A DNA stretch of 64,000 bases, taken from Acidimicrobiia bacterium. GTDB lineage: Bacteria > Actinomycetota > Acidimicrobiia > Spongiisociales > ZC4RG35. The stretch lies in contig JANQOU010000006.1 of NCBI GenBank assembly GCA_028285585.1, positions 248,001-312,000 of the forward strand, read 5' to 3'. Position numbers and translations under genes: made by a program. This document shows, in pieces, positions 50,668 to 60,025 of the stretch (positions are counted from its first letter, which is position 1; every line of letters starts with the position of its first letter). The notes beneath the pieces are model-generated. The model was not told the origin of the DNA. It made no database searches and worked only from the letters and a program-made list of their open reading frames with translations.

Positions 50668-53600
50668 ATGAGCAAAGGCCTGCGGATCAGCCGACGTTTC
50701 ACCGAGGCTGGCACCGACCCCTATGACCAGTTCGATTGGTCCACCAGGGATTCGCGGATAACCAACCCCGACGGCTCGATCGTCTTCGAGATGACCGACG
50801 CCGAGATCCCGGCTCAGTGGAGCCAGGTCGCCTCGGACATCATGGTGTCCAAGTACTTCCGCAAAGCCGGTGTCCCCCAACGCGACGACAACGGCGAGGC
50901 ACTTCTCGATGACTCGGGCAACCCGGTCACCGGCCCGGAGCGCTCGGCGAAGCAAGTCTTCGACCGGCTGGCCGGCACCTGGCGTCATTGGGGTGAGAAG
51001 GAGGGCTACTTCGCCTCGACCGAGGATGCGGAGAACTTCGAAGACGAGCTTCGCTACATGCTCGCCAACCAGATGGCCGCCCCCAACTCGCCTCAGTGGT
51101 TCAACACCGGGCTCAACTGGGCGTACGGCCTGACGGGTCCGGCCCAAGGGTTCTGGTACGTCGACGGTGCCGACGGCGAGATGAAGGCCTCCCCCGACTC
51201 GTACTCGCGTCCCGCCCCACACGCGTGTTTCATCCTCAGCGTGGGAGACGACCTCGTCAATCCTGGCGGGATCATGGATCTCTGGGTCCGGGAAGCTCGC
51301 ATCTTCAAGTTCGGGTCGGGCGCCGGGTCCAACTTCTCCTCGATCCGCGCCGAGAACGAGACCCTTTCCGGCGGCGGCAAGAGCTCTGGAGTGATGTCTT
51401 TCCTCAAGATCGGCGATCGAGCCGCCGGGGCCATCAAGTCGGGCGGGACCACGCGTCGTGCCGCCAAGATGGTCATCCTCGACGTCGATCACCCTGACAT
51501 CGAGACCTTCACCGATTGGAAGAAGGTCGAGGAGGACAAGGCCAAGGTCCTCATCCAGCATGGCGGGTTCGCTGCCGACTTCAACGGTGACGCCTACGCC
51601 ACCGTGTCAGGGCAGAACTCGAACAACTCGGTCCGGATCACCAACGACTTCGTCCGGGCAGTCGAGGAGGACGCCGACTGGGACCTGATCAATCGCACCG
51701 ACAACACGGTCAGGAAGACGATCAAGGCTCGGGAACTGTGGACCCGTATCGCAGAGGCCGCATGGGCCTGCGCCGACCCCGGCCTCCAGTTCGACACCAC
51801 GATCAACGAATGGCACACCAGCCCGGCTGGTGGCCGGATTCGTGCCTCGAACCCGTGCTCGGAGTACATGTTCTTGGACGACACGGCCTGCAACCTGGCC
51901 TCCGTCAACCTGGTCCGCTTCTATGACGACGAGACCGGTGTCTTCGACATCGAGGCGTACAAGCACGCCATCCGGATTTGGACCGTCGTGCTCGAGATCT
52001 CCGTTGCCATGGCCCACTTCCCCTCGGCTGAGATCGCCCAAGGCTCGTACGACTACCGGACCCTGGGCCTCGGCTACGCCAACCTGGGATCGCTGTTGAT
52101 GCGTCAGGGGATCGCCTACGACTCCGAGGAGGGCCGGGCAATCGCAGGCGCACTGACCTCGATCCTCACCGGCTACTCCTATGCGACCTCAGCTGAGGTC
52201 GCGGGGACAACAGGCCCCTTCCCTCGATACGAGGAGAACCGCGAAGCGATGCTGCGAGTGATTCGCAACCATCGGGTGGCTGCTTACGACGGCAACGACT
52301 ACGACGGGGTCACAACGACCGTCATGGGAATCGATGCGGATCTTTGCCCTGACGACCTGTTGGCCGCAGCCCGGGAAGGCTGGGATCTCGCGTTGGAGCG
52401 TGGTGAGGAGCACGGCTTCCGCAACGCCCAAGCGACGGTGCTGGCACCCACCGGGACCATCGGTCTCCTGATGGACTGTGACACCACCGGTGTCGAACCC
52501 GATTTCGCACTGGTCAAGTTCAAGAAGCTGGCCGGTGGCGGCTACTTCAAGATCGTCAACCAGTCGGTCGCCCCGGCACTGACCCGGCTCGGCTACGACA
52601 TCCACCAGATCCACGACATCGTCGAGTACATCGTGGGCACGTCTTCGATCGAAGGCGCACCGCACATCAACACCGAGAGCCTGCTCGAGAAGGGATTCTC
52701 CGAGGAGGACCTGATCAAGTTGCAGGCGACGCTGCCTGGCGTCTTCGAGTTGAAGCACGCCTTCAACGTGTTCACCTTCGGTGAGGAGACCTTGCAGCGA
52801 CTCGGTTTCACCGTCGACGAGTACACCTCGTGGGACTTCGACCTTCTCCGGGCATTGGGCTTCACCCGCGAGCAGATCGCCGAGGCCAACGACGTGATCT
52901 GCGGCAGGCAGACCATCGAGAACGCCCCCCATGTCTCAGACGAGCACCTGAGCGTCTTCGACACCGCCAATAAGAACGGCAAGTACGGGGAACGGTTCAT
53001 CCATCACAACGGTCACATCAAGATGATGGCGGCCGCCCAGCCCTTCATCTCGGGAGCGATCTCGAAAACGATCAACATGCCCGCCGAGGTGACTCCCGAA
53101 GACATCGAGGGGGCCTACCACCTCTCCTGGGAGCTGGGTTTGAAGGCCATGGCTCTCTACCGAGATGGCTCCAAAGCCTCGCAGCCGTTGTCTGCGACTG
53201 CTGACGAAGGCGAGGAGAGCGAAGACGAGCACGAAGCGGTGACCGCTGCGGTTGAGGCCGAGAAGGCCATCCACTGGGGCAACCTGCCGGCCGGCCTGTC
53301 TCCCACCCAGGCCTACGCCCAAGGCATGAAGCCACCCCGCTTCTTGCTGCCTGCCCGGCGCAACGGGTACCTGCAAGAGGCAAGGGTCGGTGGCCACAAG
53401 GTCTACTTGAGGACCGGCGAGTACGAGGACGGCAGTCTTGGTGAGATCTTCATCGACCTCGCCAAAGAGGGCGCCACCCTCAAAGGTGTGCTGAGTTGTT
53501 TCGCCATCGCAGTGAGCAAGGGCCTCCAGTACGGCGTGCCTTTGGAAGAGTTCGTGGACACGTTCACGTTCCAGACGTTTGAGCCGAGGGGCATGGTCGA

Positions 53601-54072
53601 GGGCCACGACAACATCAAGATGGCCAACTCGATCGTGGACTACGTCTTCCGTGCTCTCGGAGTCGAGTACCTGGAAAGGGACGAGCTGGCCCAGGTGCCG
53701 CCGAACCGCGAAGGGGAACTGGCCTCACCGCCCAAGGGAATCGCAGTCGAGGCAGGAGTCCAACTCGATCTGACCGACGCGGCTGCCGAGAGCGATGTCG
53801 AGGTGGTGGCGAGAGCTGCCGAGTTCGTCGAGTCGTCGAACGGCACCATCCCGGAGGCCGCTCCCTCCTCAAACGGCGAGGCAGCAACCGCTGTGGTGAC
53901 CGAGAAGACGATGGCGACCGTTGCCGTCGGGGAAAAAGCAGCAGTCGCCGACGCGGCCCTCTCGGAGAACATGGGCGATGCCCCGGTGTGCTCCAACTGC
54001 GGTCACATGACCATCCGCAACGGCAGCTGTTACGTCTGCCTCACCTGCGGGGACACCACCGGCTGTAGCTGA
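50668..54072 (+). CDS. nrdJ: Class II (adenosylcobalamin-dependent) ribonucleotide reductase
   Basis: 1,134 residues. Converts ribonucleotides to deoxyribonucleotides using coenzyme B12, with no need for oxygen. Active-site cysteines are in HACFILSVGDD (near 185) and NPCSEYMFLDDTACNLASV (near 394-410); AYDGNDYDG and the segment with NAPHVSDEHLSVFDTA are class II features. A C-terminal TSCPD-like region and a zinc-ribbon-like tail (CSNCGHM ... CYVCLTCGDTTGCS) hold the electron-donating cysteines. The last 130 residues before the tail are Ala/Glu-rich and not obviously conserved. ATG 50668 follows a strong RBS at 7 bases; upstream codons are ignored. Confidence 0.95.
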   Translation: MSKGLRISRRFTEAGTDPYDQFDWSTRDSRITNPDGSIVFEMTDAEIPAQWSQVASDIMVSKYFRKAGVPQRDDNGEALLDDSGNPVTGPERSAKQVFDRLAGTWRHWGEKEGYFASTEDAENFEDELRYMLANQMAAPNSPQWFNTGLNWAYGLTGPAQGFWYVDGADGEMKASPDSYSRPAPHACFILSVGDDLVNPGGIMDLWVREARIFKFGSGAGSNFSSIRAENETLSGGGKSSGVMSFLKIGDRAAGAIKSGGTTRRAAKMVILDVDHPDIETFTDWKKVEEDKAKVLIQHGGFAADFNGDAYATVSGQNSNNSVRITNDFVRAVEEDADWDLINRTDNTVRKTIKARELWTRIAEAAWACADPGLQFDTTINEWHTSPAGGRIRASNPCSEYMFLDDTACNLASVNLVRFYDDETGVFDIEAYKHAIRIWTVVLEISVAMAHFPSAEIAQGSYDYRTLGLGYANLGSLLMRQGIAYDSEEGRAIAGALTSILTGYSYATSAEVAGTTGPFPRYEENREAMLRVIRNHRVAAYDGNDYDGVTTTVMGIDADLCPDDLLAAAREGWDLALERGEEHGFRNAQATVLAPTGTIGLLMDCDTTGVEPDFALVKFKKLAGGGYFKIVNQSVAPALTRLGYDIHQIHDIVEYIVGTSSIEGAPHINTESLLEKGFSEEDLIKLQATLPGVFELKHAFNVFTFGEETLQRLGFTVDEYTSWDFDLLRALGFTREQIAEANDVICGRQTIENAPHVSDEHLSVFDTANKNGKYGERFIHHNGHIKMMAAAQPFISGAISKTINMPAEVTPEDIEGAYHLSWELGLKAMALYRDGSKASQPLSATADEGEESEDEHEAVTAAVEAEKAIHWGNLPAGLSPTQAYAQGMKPPRFLLPARRNGYLQEARVGGHKVYLRTGEYEDGSLGEIFIDLAKEGATLKGVLSCFAIAVSKGLQYGVPLEEFVDTFTFQTFEPRGMVEGHDNIKMANSIVDYVFRALGVEYLERDELAQVPPNREGELASPPKGIAVEAGVQLDLTDAAAESDVEVVARAAEFVESSNGTIPEAAPSSNGEAATAVVTEKTMATVAVGEKAAVADAALSENMGDAPVCSNCGHMTIRNGSCYVCLTCGDTTGCS

Positions 54073-54084
54073 CACAAGCTCTCC

Positions 54085-54117
54085 GGCACCAGTGTAGCAG
54101 TTTGCTACACTGGTGCC
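54085..54117 (+). promoter_or_regulatory. 33-bp perfect palindrome: toxin-antitoxin operator and leaderless promoter
   Basis: GGCACCAGTGTAGCA (54085-54099) and its exact inverse (54103-54117) are separated by GTT and end directly before the ATG. An extended -10, TGCTACACT (-10 hexamer TACACT, 54106-54111), lies in the right arm and ends 6 bases before the ATG. The layout fits autorepression by the antitoxin. Confidence 0.7.
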
Positions 54118-54477
54118 ATGGCCAAGTCTTCGCCGACCCGAGTGGATACCGCGCTCTACGAGTCCGCCAAAGACATCGGTGAGATGATGGATCGCAGCGC
54201 TGCCCAGCAAATCACCCACTGGGCCCGGATTGGACGTGAGATCGAGGCCTCTGATGAGGTTTCGGTGCAGGTCGTGTGGAATGTGCTCAATGGAGCGGCG
54301 ACCTACGACCAACTCAACGCCAAGGAGCAGGCTGTGGTTCGCGCCGAGTGGGCCAGCCGAATGGAGATGCTTCGAGGCGAACTCGACTTCGCCTCGCGCT
54401 TCGCAAAGACCGGGCGCTCATATGTGGAACTCGACGAAGAGGGAAACGTGGTCGAGAGACAGGCAACAGAGAGCTAG
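54118..54477 (+). CDS. ParD-like antitoxin
   Basis: 119 residues: MAKSSPTRVDTALYESAKDI with a ribbon-helix-helix-like N-terminus, and a helical C-terminus (EIEASDEVSVQVVWNVL ... VELDEEGNVVERQ). Matches the ParD-like antitoxin family in size and start. It is cotranscribed with the zeta-type toxin that starts 0 bases after its stop. It likely binds the palindrome at 54085-54117 and neutralises the toxin. Confidence 0.8.
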   Translation: MAKSSPTRVDTALYESAKDIGEMMDRSAAQQITHWARIGREIEASDEVSVQVVWNVLNGAATYDQLNAKEQAVVRAEWASRMEMLRGELDFASRFAKTGRSYVELDEEGNVVERQATES

Positions 54478-55056
54478 ATGCCCGATCCGGTCCTGCATGT
54501 CATTGCTGGGCCCAACGGTGCCGGAAAAAGCACCTTTTACGACGAGATTCTCGGCCCTGCGACAAATCTCGAATTCATAAACGCAGATCGGATCGCAGAG
54601 CGACTCTGGCCGGGCGACGAAGAACACCAATCCTACGAAGCCGCCACCCTGGCGGCGAGCGAGCGGTCGCGACGGATCGGAGCAGGAATGTCGTTCGCGA
54701 CCGAGACCGTCTTCTCTCATCTTTCAAAGGTCGATTTGATCGATGAAGCGCTGGAGGCCGGATACCTGGTGACGCTTCACATCATCGCCGTTCCAAAGGA
54801 CTTGGCCGTCCGACGGGTGGCGAACCGATTTGCCAACGGCGGACACACGGCACCTGTGGAGAAGGTCAGGGCAAGATGGAAGAGATTGTGGGGATTTCTT
54901 GCAGAAGCAGTGGACAAGGTCCATGAAGCAGTCATCTACGACAACACCACAGCCCAAACGCCTTTCCGCCTGGTCGCACTTGTTTCCAAAGGACGACTTC
55001 TGATAGTCGAGGATTGGCCTGATTGGCTGCCGGAGGACCTCAGACCAGACGACTAG
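54478..55056 (+). CDS. Zeta-toxin-like P-loop kinase
   Basis: 192 residues. Walker A is AGPNGAGKST (10-19); FETETVFSH-like FATETVFSHLSK region, RVANRFANGGHTAP and VDKVHEAVIYDNT follow, as in zeta-type kinases that phosphorylate UDP-N-acetylglucosamine and block wall synthesis. Whether this member is toxic is inferred from its pairing with the ParD-like gene. ATG 54478 is adjacent to the antitoxin stop. Confidence 0.85.
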   Translation: MPDPVLHVIAGPNGAGKSTFYDEILGPATNLEFINADRIAERLWPGDEEHQSYEAATLAASERSRRIGAGMSFATETVFSHLSKVDLIDEALEAGYLVTLHIIAVPKDLAVRRVANRFANGGHTAPVEKVRARWKRLWGFLAEAVDKVHEAVIYDNTTAQTPFRLVALVSKGRLLIVEDWPDWLPEDLRPDD

Positions 55057-55108
55057 AACAACAGAATGCTCCAAGTGCAGGAGCACATCGGCCGGAGTTG
55101 GGCACAAT

Positions 55109-55357
55109 GTGCTTGTGAGAGGACCACACTGGATCCGTTGGCTGGTGCTGGCAGCGGCGGGCGTCATCGGCCTTCTCGGCGCGTTCATGCTCGGGGCCTA
55201 CATCTACGGCGTCATCGACCTGGTTGGCACTGACGCCGCCGATCGATCGTGGCTGTTCTGGGGGCTGGGTCTGGGGCTGTTCGGAGCCATAGCCCTCGCA
55301 ATGGGGGTGGGCATGGGGATTTGGGGCTGGAAACTCGGTCGTGACCACCTGTCATGA
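55109..55357 (+). CDS. Small membrane protein, two helices
   Basis: 82 residues from GTG 55109, with helices around 10-32 and 48-72 and a Gly-rich second helix (GLGLGLFGAIALAMGVGMGIWG). Unknown function; codon use looks normal. The region after the zeta toxin (55057-55108) holds nothing else. Confidence 0.6.
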   Translation: MLVRGPHWIRWLVLAAAGVIGLLGAFMLGAYIYGVIDLVGTDAADRSWLFWGLGLGLFGAIALAMGVGMGIWGWKLGRDHLS

Positions 55358-55427
55358 GCAGCTGCCGACGAGAACACCACACCAACGCCAAGAGGCAGGC
55401 CACAATGCTTCGAGGATGGACCGGTTC

Positions 55428-55901
55428 ATGAAAGTCCAGTACGTGATCGACCTCGACAAGGTTGAGGCCGGCGATGCCGCGTTGTCTGACTACACCGTGC
55501 GGCCGGTGACCCCGTTCGACATCGAGATCCTTGCCAAGCTGATGCTCGATGCGTACCGAGACACCGTCGACTACGAGCAGGAGACACTCGACGATGCGCG
55601 TGCCGAGGTCGCCGACTTCTTCGACTCTGACCCGTTGCACGAGCACTCCAGGATCGTGCTCGACAAGAACACAGCCATCTCGGCCTGTCTCGTGAATCGG
55701 TGGGGTGACGAAGGCGCCTTCGTCGGATACGTGATGACCGACCCCGGATACAAAGGCCGCGGCATCGGGACCGCCTGCGTCGCGGACAGCTTGCAGAGCC
55801 TGGCGCTCGCCGGGGAGCGGCTCGCAACACTCTTCATCACCGAAGGCAACACTCCCTCCGAGCGACTCTTTGAGCATCTGGGGGCACGCCGCGTCGACTG
55901 A
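55428..55901 (+). CDS. GNAT-family acetyltransferase
   Basis: About 157 residues from ATG 55428 (MKVQYVIDLDKVEAG); ATG 55416 adds four. Motif A is VMTDPGYKGRGIGTACVADSLQSL (GRGIG acetyl-CoA loop), and TLFITEGNTPSERLFEHLGAR is the C-terminal region. Substrate unknown. The DYTVRPVTPFDIEILA start is typical. Confidence 0.82.
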   Translation: MKVQYVIDLDKVEAGDAALSDYTVRPVTPFDIEILAKLMLDAYRDTVDYEQETLDDARAEVADFFDSDPLHEHSRIVLDKNTAISACLVNRWGDEGAFVGYVMTDPGYKGRGIGTACVADSLQSLALAGERLATLFITEGNTPSERLFEHLGARRVD

Positions 55902-55946
55902 TCTGTCGACGGCCACGTTTGCCGACTCGACTTGGAGCCACTACCC

Positions 55947-56309
55947 ATGTCACACATGAACACACCAGCACCCGAGTTCTTTCGTGAGCGCGAGGAGAGC
56001 CTGTGGCGAGACGACCCGAGCAGCCGCGATGCCATCCTGACCGACGACTTCCGTGAGTTCTGCCGTTTTGGCGATGTGTACGACCGCGATCACCTGATCG
56101 ACGCCCCGGCCAACAATGCGGTGACCGTGGAGTTCCCGTTTGACGACTTTCGCGTTGAGCCACTCACCGACGAAGTCGTGCTCGTCACCTACGAGAACGA
56201 AATCACCAACAACGGAGTCACCCAACGGGCGCGTCGATCGTCGGTTTGGGTCACCGACGGCACCGACTGGCGCCTCCGCTTCCAGCAGGCGACAACCCTT
56301 CCCGGCTAG
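55947..56309 (+). CDS. DUF4440 / NTF2-like protein
   Basis: 120 residues from ATG 55947, which has TTGGAG 9 bases upstream. An alpha+beta cone: DAILTDDFREFCRFGDVYDRDHLI, VEFPFDDFRVEPLTDEVVLVTYE and RRSSVWVTDGTDWRLRFQQAT fit SnoaL/DUF4440-type proteins, which are small enzymes or binding proteins of no set role. Confidence 0.7.
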   Translation: MSHMNTPAPEFFREREESLWRDDPSSRDAILTDDFREFCRFGDVYDRDHLIDAPANNAVTVEFPFDDFRVEPLTDEVVLVTYENEITNNGVTQRARRSSVWVTDGTDWRLRFQQATTLPG

Positions 56310-56417
56310 CTCAGGGGCCTTTCAAGCCCAGATTGGGCAGAAAGCTCCCGGTCACGGCGACGCGCGAGGTCCCCAGCCGATATTTTGGCCTCTGCCATCA
56401 ACGGGAGGAGTCAATCA

Positions 56418-57824
56418 ATGGCAGTAACGGAAACGCCGTCCGACGTGGGCGGCTCATCCGGGCTCGACAGCTACTTTCAGATAAGCGAAAGAGGGTCCAC
56501 GGTCGGGACGGAGGTGAGGGCGGGCATCACCACATTCCTGGCGATGGCCTACATCGTCATCGTCAACCCGGCGATTCTCTCCAACGGGATCTTCATGTCC
56601 TCGCCCGGGGACCTGTTTCCGCAGCTCATCGTGGTCACCTGCCTCGCGGCGGCGTTCGGGACCCTGCTCATGGCGTTGTGGGCCAAGCTTCCTTTCGCTC
56701 TGGCGCCTGGGATGGGGCTGAACGCGTACTTCACGTTCACCGTGGTCTTGGGGCTGGGTCTTGCATGGCAGACGGCGCTCGGTGCCGTGTTCGTGTCGGG
56801 CATCCTGTTCGCGATCATCGCCCTGACGGGTTTGCGCGAGTACATCCTCAACTCGATACCGCTTCATCTGAAGCACGCCATAACGGCAGGTATCGGCGCA
56901 TTCCTGGCCATCATCGGCTTCGTGGGAGCCGGGTTCTTGCAGGACTCGCCGGCGACCTTCGTCACAGTCGGTGACTTCGGCGGGCCGCTCCCCTGGGTTG
57001 CCCTGGGAACCGTGGTGGTGACCGGCGCACTGCTCGCCAGGAAGATGAAAGGCGCGATCCTCATCGGGATCATCGCAAGCACGATCGTGGTGATCGTCTT
57101 GGGTCTCGACGCCTACAACTACGGAGGCGAATCCCTGGAGTCGTGGGCCGGCTTCGGCGGTGGGATCCTCGGATTCACCTGGCCGTCCGACCTGATCGGT
57201 GCCATGGACATTGGCGCAGCTCTGGCCCTGGGTGTTGTGACCGTCATCTTCACTTTCTTGTTCGTCGACTTCTTCGACACGGCAGGAACCCTGATCGGCC
57301 TCACCGAGAAGGCTGGGATGCTGGATGACGAAGGCAACATCGAGGCGCCACGCGCGGCCTTCACTGCGGACGGCCTGGCCACCGCAGCCGGTGCGGCGCT
57401 AGGCACCTCGAGCACAACGACCTACATCGAGTCGGGTGCAGGTGTGGAGGAAGGCGGGAAGACGGGGCTCACAGCCCTCGTCGTCGCCGGGCTCTTCCTG
57501 GTGGCGATGTTCGCTTCGCCGCTGGCCGAGGCAATCCCCGGTGTCGCAACGGCGGCTGCTCTCATCATCATCGGTGCGATGATGATGACGAGTGCGACCA
57601 AGATCGATTGGTCGGACTACCGGATGTCGATCCCAGCATTCCTGGCAATCGTCGGAATGCCCTTCACCTACTCGATCACCTTCGGCATCAGCCTTGCCCT
57701 CGTGGCGCACACGGTGCTGATGGCGATCAGTGGGAAGATCAAGGAGATCCATGTGGTCCTCTGGGTGCTGACGGTTCTCATCGTCGCACTGGAGACCGGA
57801 TGGATCAGCCAGATCTTCGGCTAG
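56418..57824 (+). CDS. NCS2-family purine permease (AzgA-type)
   Basis: 468 residues, about thirteen helices. Features: AYIVIVNPAILSNG (near 40), the FFDTAGTLIGL motif, ALGTSSTTTYIESGAGVEEGGKTGLTA and the C-terminal DYRMSIPAFLAIVGMPFTYSI. Imports guanine/hypoxanthine/adenine. Start ATG 56418 with GGGAGGAG 7 bases upstream. deoD lies 1.4 kb away. No purine riboswitch seen in the 108 bases upstream. Confidence 0.93.
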   Translation: MAVTETPSDVGGSSGLDSYFQISERGSTVGTEVRAGITTFLAMAYIVIVNPAILSNGIFMSSPGDLFPQLIVVTCLAAAFGTLLMALWAKLPFALAPGMGLNAYFTFTVVLGLGLAWQTALGAVFVSGILFAIIALTGLREYILNSIPLHLKHAITAGIGAFLAIIGFVGAGFLQDSPATFVTVGDFGGPLPWVALGTVVVTGALLARKMKGAILIGIIASTIVVIVLGLDAYNYGGESLESWAGFGGGILGFTWPSDLIGAMDIGAALALGVVTVIFTFLFVDFFDTAGTLIGLTEKAGMLDDEGNIEAPRAAFTADGLATAAGAALGTSSTTTYIESGAGVEEGGKTGLTALVVAGLFLVAMFASPLAEAIPGVATAAALIIIGAMMMTSATKIDWSDYRMSIPAFLAIVGMPFTYSITFGISLALVAHTVLMAISGKIKEIHVVLWVLTVLIVALETGWISQIFG

Positions 57825-57860
57825 ACCTCTAGCCGAGAAAGCCCGAAAGCGGGCGGAGTC

Positions 57861-57889
57861 GAAAGGGGCCTCTCCGGAGGCCCCTTTCT
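57861..57889. terminator. Bidirectional terminator hairpin
   Basis: GAAAGGGGCCTC-TCCGG-AGGCCCCTTTC, a near-perfect stem of 12 bp between the convergent permease and azlD genes; the A and T stretches on either side allow use from both directions. Confidence 0.85.
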
Positions 57890-57895
57890 CATTGC

Positions 57896-58204
57896 TCAGA
57901 TAGTCGCCCGCACGATCCAGAACACCGCCATCCCCGCAATCAGGGTGTAGAGGTGGTTCCGTGTCTTGTAGGCCACGGCACCACCGGCAAGGAAGGCAGA
58001 CAACTCGGGGAGCCCGATGGCAACGGTCCCCTCGTCGGTGGTGAGGAGGGCGATGATCAGTGCGGCGAGAACCGCCGGGGCCACATACTGCAGAGCCTGG
58101 ACCACGCGGGGAGGGATGGCCCTGTTGGCCAGGGCCAAGATGAAAGAGGCGCGGGAGAGGTAGGTGCCGATCCCGACCAGGACCACCGCCACAAGGTCAC
58201 TCAT
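57896..58204 (-). CDS. azlD: AzlD-like branched-chain amino-acid exporter subunit
   Basis: 102 residues, about four helices: MSDLVAVVLVGIGTYLSRASF ... VQALQYVAPAVLAALI, the standard small subunit. Works with AzlC for export. ATG 58204 overlaps the azlC stop by 8 bases. Confidence 0.88.
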   Translation of the reverse strand: MSDLVAVVLVGIGTYLSRASFILALANRAIPPRVVQALQYVAPAVLAALIIALLTTDEGTVAIGLPELSAFLAGGAVAYKTRNHLYTLIAGMAVFWIVRATI

Positions 58205-58883
58205 CGCTCGCCCACCTCTCGGTAAGAGTCCCGGCAACGATTCCCACAACTGCCCCGACCAACAAACCGGACCTGCTCGGAAGGCCGGCAAACAAGAAGG
58301 TCACAGCAGCCGCCACCAGCGCCGCCACCAGCTTGGGAAAGCGATCGATCCCCATCACCACCAGGCCGAGGAAGAGGATCGGGACGGCAAACGCAAGGTT
58401 CCACTCGTCGGGAATGACCGGGCCGATGAAGAGACCGGTGATGATCGTCACCTGCCAGAAGGACCAGAAGAAGAGGCCGCAGGCGAGGTAGTAGGTGCGG
58501 AACGTCTTTGGATCGTCGTCCTGCCGGAGCATGACCAGGGCAAACACCTGGTCGATGAGGACGTATGGGCCCAGCCAGCGGAACCACCGCGGCTGCTCCT
58601 GGAACTTCGGCGTCAGCGCCGCCGAGTACATGAGATGGCGGGCGTTGACCACGATTGCCGCAGCCACTGCGGCAGCCACCGCGCTCCCCGATCCAAGCAA
58701 CGCGACCAGGGTGATTTGGGCTGCCCCACCGAAGATCATCCAGGCGGTCGTCCAACCCACGAACGGGTTCATCCCGGTCTCGATGACGGCGACGCCGATC
58801 ACGAGAGCGAAGGGAATCGCAGGTATGTAGAGCGGAAAGGCGTCCGCTATCGCCCTCTTGACGACTGCTTGATCGGCTGACAT
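58197..58883 (-). CDS. azlC: AzlC-like branched-chain amino-acid exporter subunit
   Basis: 228 residues from ATG 58883 (MSADQAVVKRAIADAFPLYIP). Visible are GMNPFVGWTTAWMIFGGAAQITLVALLGSG, ARHLMYSAALTPKF and the alternating helices of AzlC. Exports branched-chain amino acids with AzlD. Earlier in-frame codons are inside the opposite-strand gene region and are left out. Confidence 0.9.
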   Translation of the reverse strand: MSADQAVVKRAIADAFPLYIPAIPFALVIGVAVIETGMNPFVGWTTAWMIFGGAAQITLVALLGSGSAVAAAVAAAIVVNARHLMYSAALTPKFQEQPRWFRWLGPYVLIDQVFALVMLRQDDDPKTFRTYYLACGLFFWSFWQVTIITGLFIGPVIPDEWNLAFAVPILFLGLVVMGIDRFPKLVAALVAAAVTFLFAGLPSRSGLLVGAVVGIVAGTLTERWASDE

Positions 58884-58923
58884 GAACCGGGCAGGGTACG
58901 CATGACTCTGGTTGACTTCGAAC

Positions 58924-59223
58924 ATGGTCTTCAGACACACGCTCATGCTCACTTTCAGTGACGAAGCCACCGACACTCAGAAGCAGGCTCTCTACGACGG
59001 CCTGGCCACAATGCCTCAGGTGATGTCGTTCATAAGGCGCTACGAGTTCGGGCCCGATCTGGGCCTCGGTGACGGCAACCCTGACATGGCACTGGTCGCC
59101 GACTTCGATTCAGAAGACGACTGGCGTGCGTACTCCGGCCACCCCGATCATCTCGACCTGATCACCAACCTCGTCCGGCCCATCGTGGCCGAAGCCCGAA
59201 GAGTCCAGTACGAGGTGAGTTAG
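58924..59223 (+). CDS. Dabb-family (stress-responsive A/B barrel) protein
   Basis: 99 residues from ATG 58924: [20 protein letters not shown], then VSD-like [22 protein letters not shown]. The conserved N-terminal FRHxxxxxF and the HPxH near the end match the Dabb fold. Role unknown. Divergent from azlC. Confidence 0.82.
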   Translation: MVFRHTLMLTFSDEATDTQKQALYDGLATMPQVMSFIRRYEFGPDLGLGDGNPDMALVADFDSEDDWRAYSGHPDHLDLITNLVRPIVAEARRVQYEVS

Positions 59224-59939
59224 CGGGCCACGTCGATGAGCACGGCCTCGAGTGCGATCTCAACCATCTCGTTGAAGGTGCTCTGCCGCTCGTCGGAGCT
59301 GGTCGCCTCTCCGGTGCGCACATGGTCGGAGACGGTTGCGATGGTGAGGGCGCGTCCGCCTTTCTCGGCGGCGACGCCATAGAGGCCGGCGGCCTCCATC
59401 TCGACAGCCAGGACACCCATCGCCTCCATCCGGTCGAAGGCCTCACTGTCGGGGTTGTAGAAGAGGTCGGCCGAGTGCACGTTGCCCACCTTGACCGACA
59501 CCCCCTTCGCCGAAGCTGCCTGCTCCGCAGCGTTGAGCAGCCAGTAGTCGGCGGTGGCAGCAAAGTCGTCGTTGCCGTAGCGAACCCGGTTGACTCCGGA
59601 GTCGGTGCAGGCGCCGATGGCGAGGATGACATCCCGGATCTCGACGGTCGGCGGTATCCCGCCGCACGACCCGACCCGGATCAGGCGCTCGACGCCATAT
59701 TCGGTGATCAGCTCGGTGGCGTAGATCGAAGCTGAAGGAATGCCCATGCCGGTGCCCATCACGGACACCGGAACACCCTTGTAGCTGCCGGTGTAGCCGA
59801 GCATGTTCCGCACCGCGTTCACCTGCACCGCATCGTCGAGAAAACTCTTTGCGATGTGCTCGGCGCGCAAGGGGTCGCCGGGAAGAAGGATCGAAGGAGC
59901 GAAGGCGCCTTTCTCGGCTGAGATGTGTGGTGTTGCCAT
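59220..59939 (-). CDS. deoD: Purine-nucleoside phosphorylase, DeoD type
   Basis: 239 residues, hexameric family. Reads [31 protein letters not shown] with the phosphate site [30 protein letters not shown] and the [12 protein letters not shown] near 180, plus SDH (HVRTG) at the end. Splits purine nucleosides with phosphate; with the NCS2 permease it suggests purine salvage. Ends 3 bases inside the Dabb stop (convergent). Confidence 0.95.
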   Translation of the reverse strand: MATPHISAEKGAFAPSILLPGDPLRAEHIAKSFLDDAVQVNAVRNMLGYTGSYKGVPVSVMGTGMGIPSASIYATELITEYGVERLIRVGSCGGIPPTVEIRDVILAIGACTDSGVNRVRYGNDDFAATADYWLLNAAEQAASAKGVSVKVGNVHSADLFYNPDSEAFDRMEAMGVLAVEMEAAGLYGVAAEKGGRALTIATVSDHVRTGEATSSDERQSTFNEMVEIALEAVLIDVAR

Positions 59940-60025
59940 GAGCGCAGCCTACGGCCGAGCCGACCCGGGTGGATTGCATGACCGGATCGCGCCGGAGAGG
60001 GCCGACACCTCATAGGCTCACCACC

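Noticed and set aside
49795-51561. 588-codon minus-strand frame opposite yczE and nrdJ
   Set aside because: It would run across the nrdJ promoter and NrdR boxes and has no recognisable fold.
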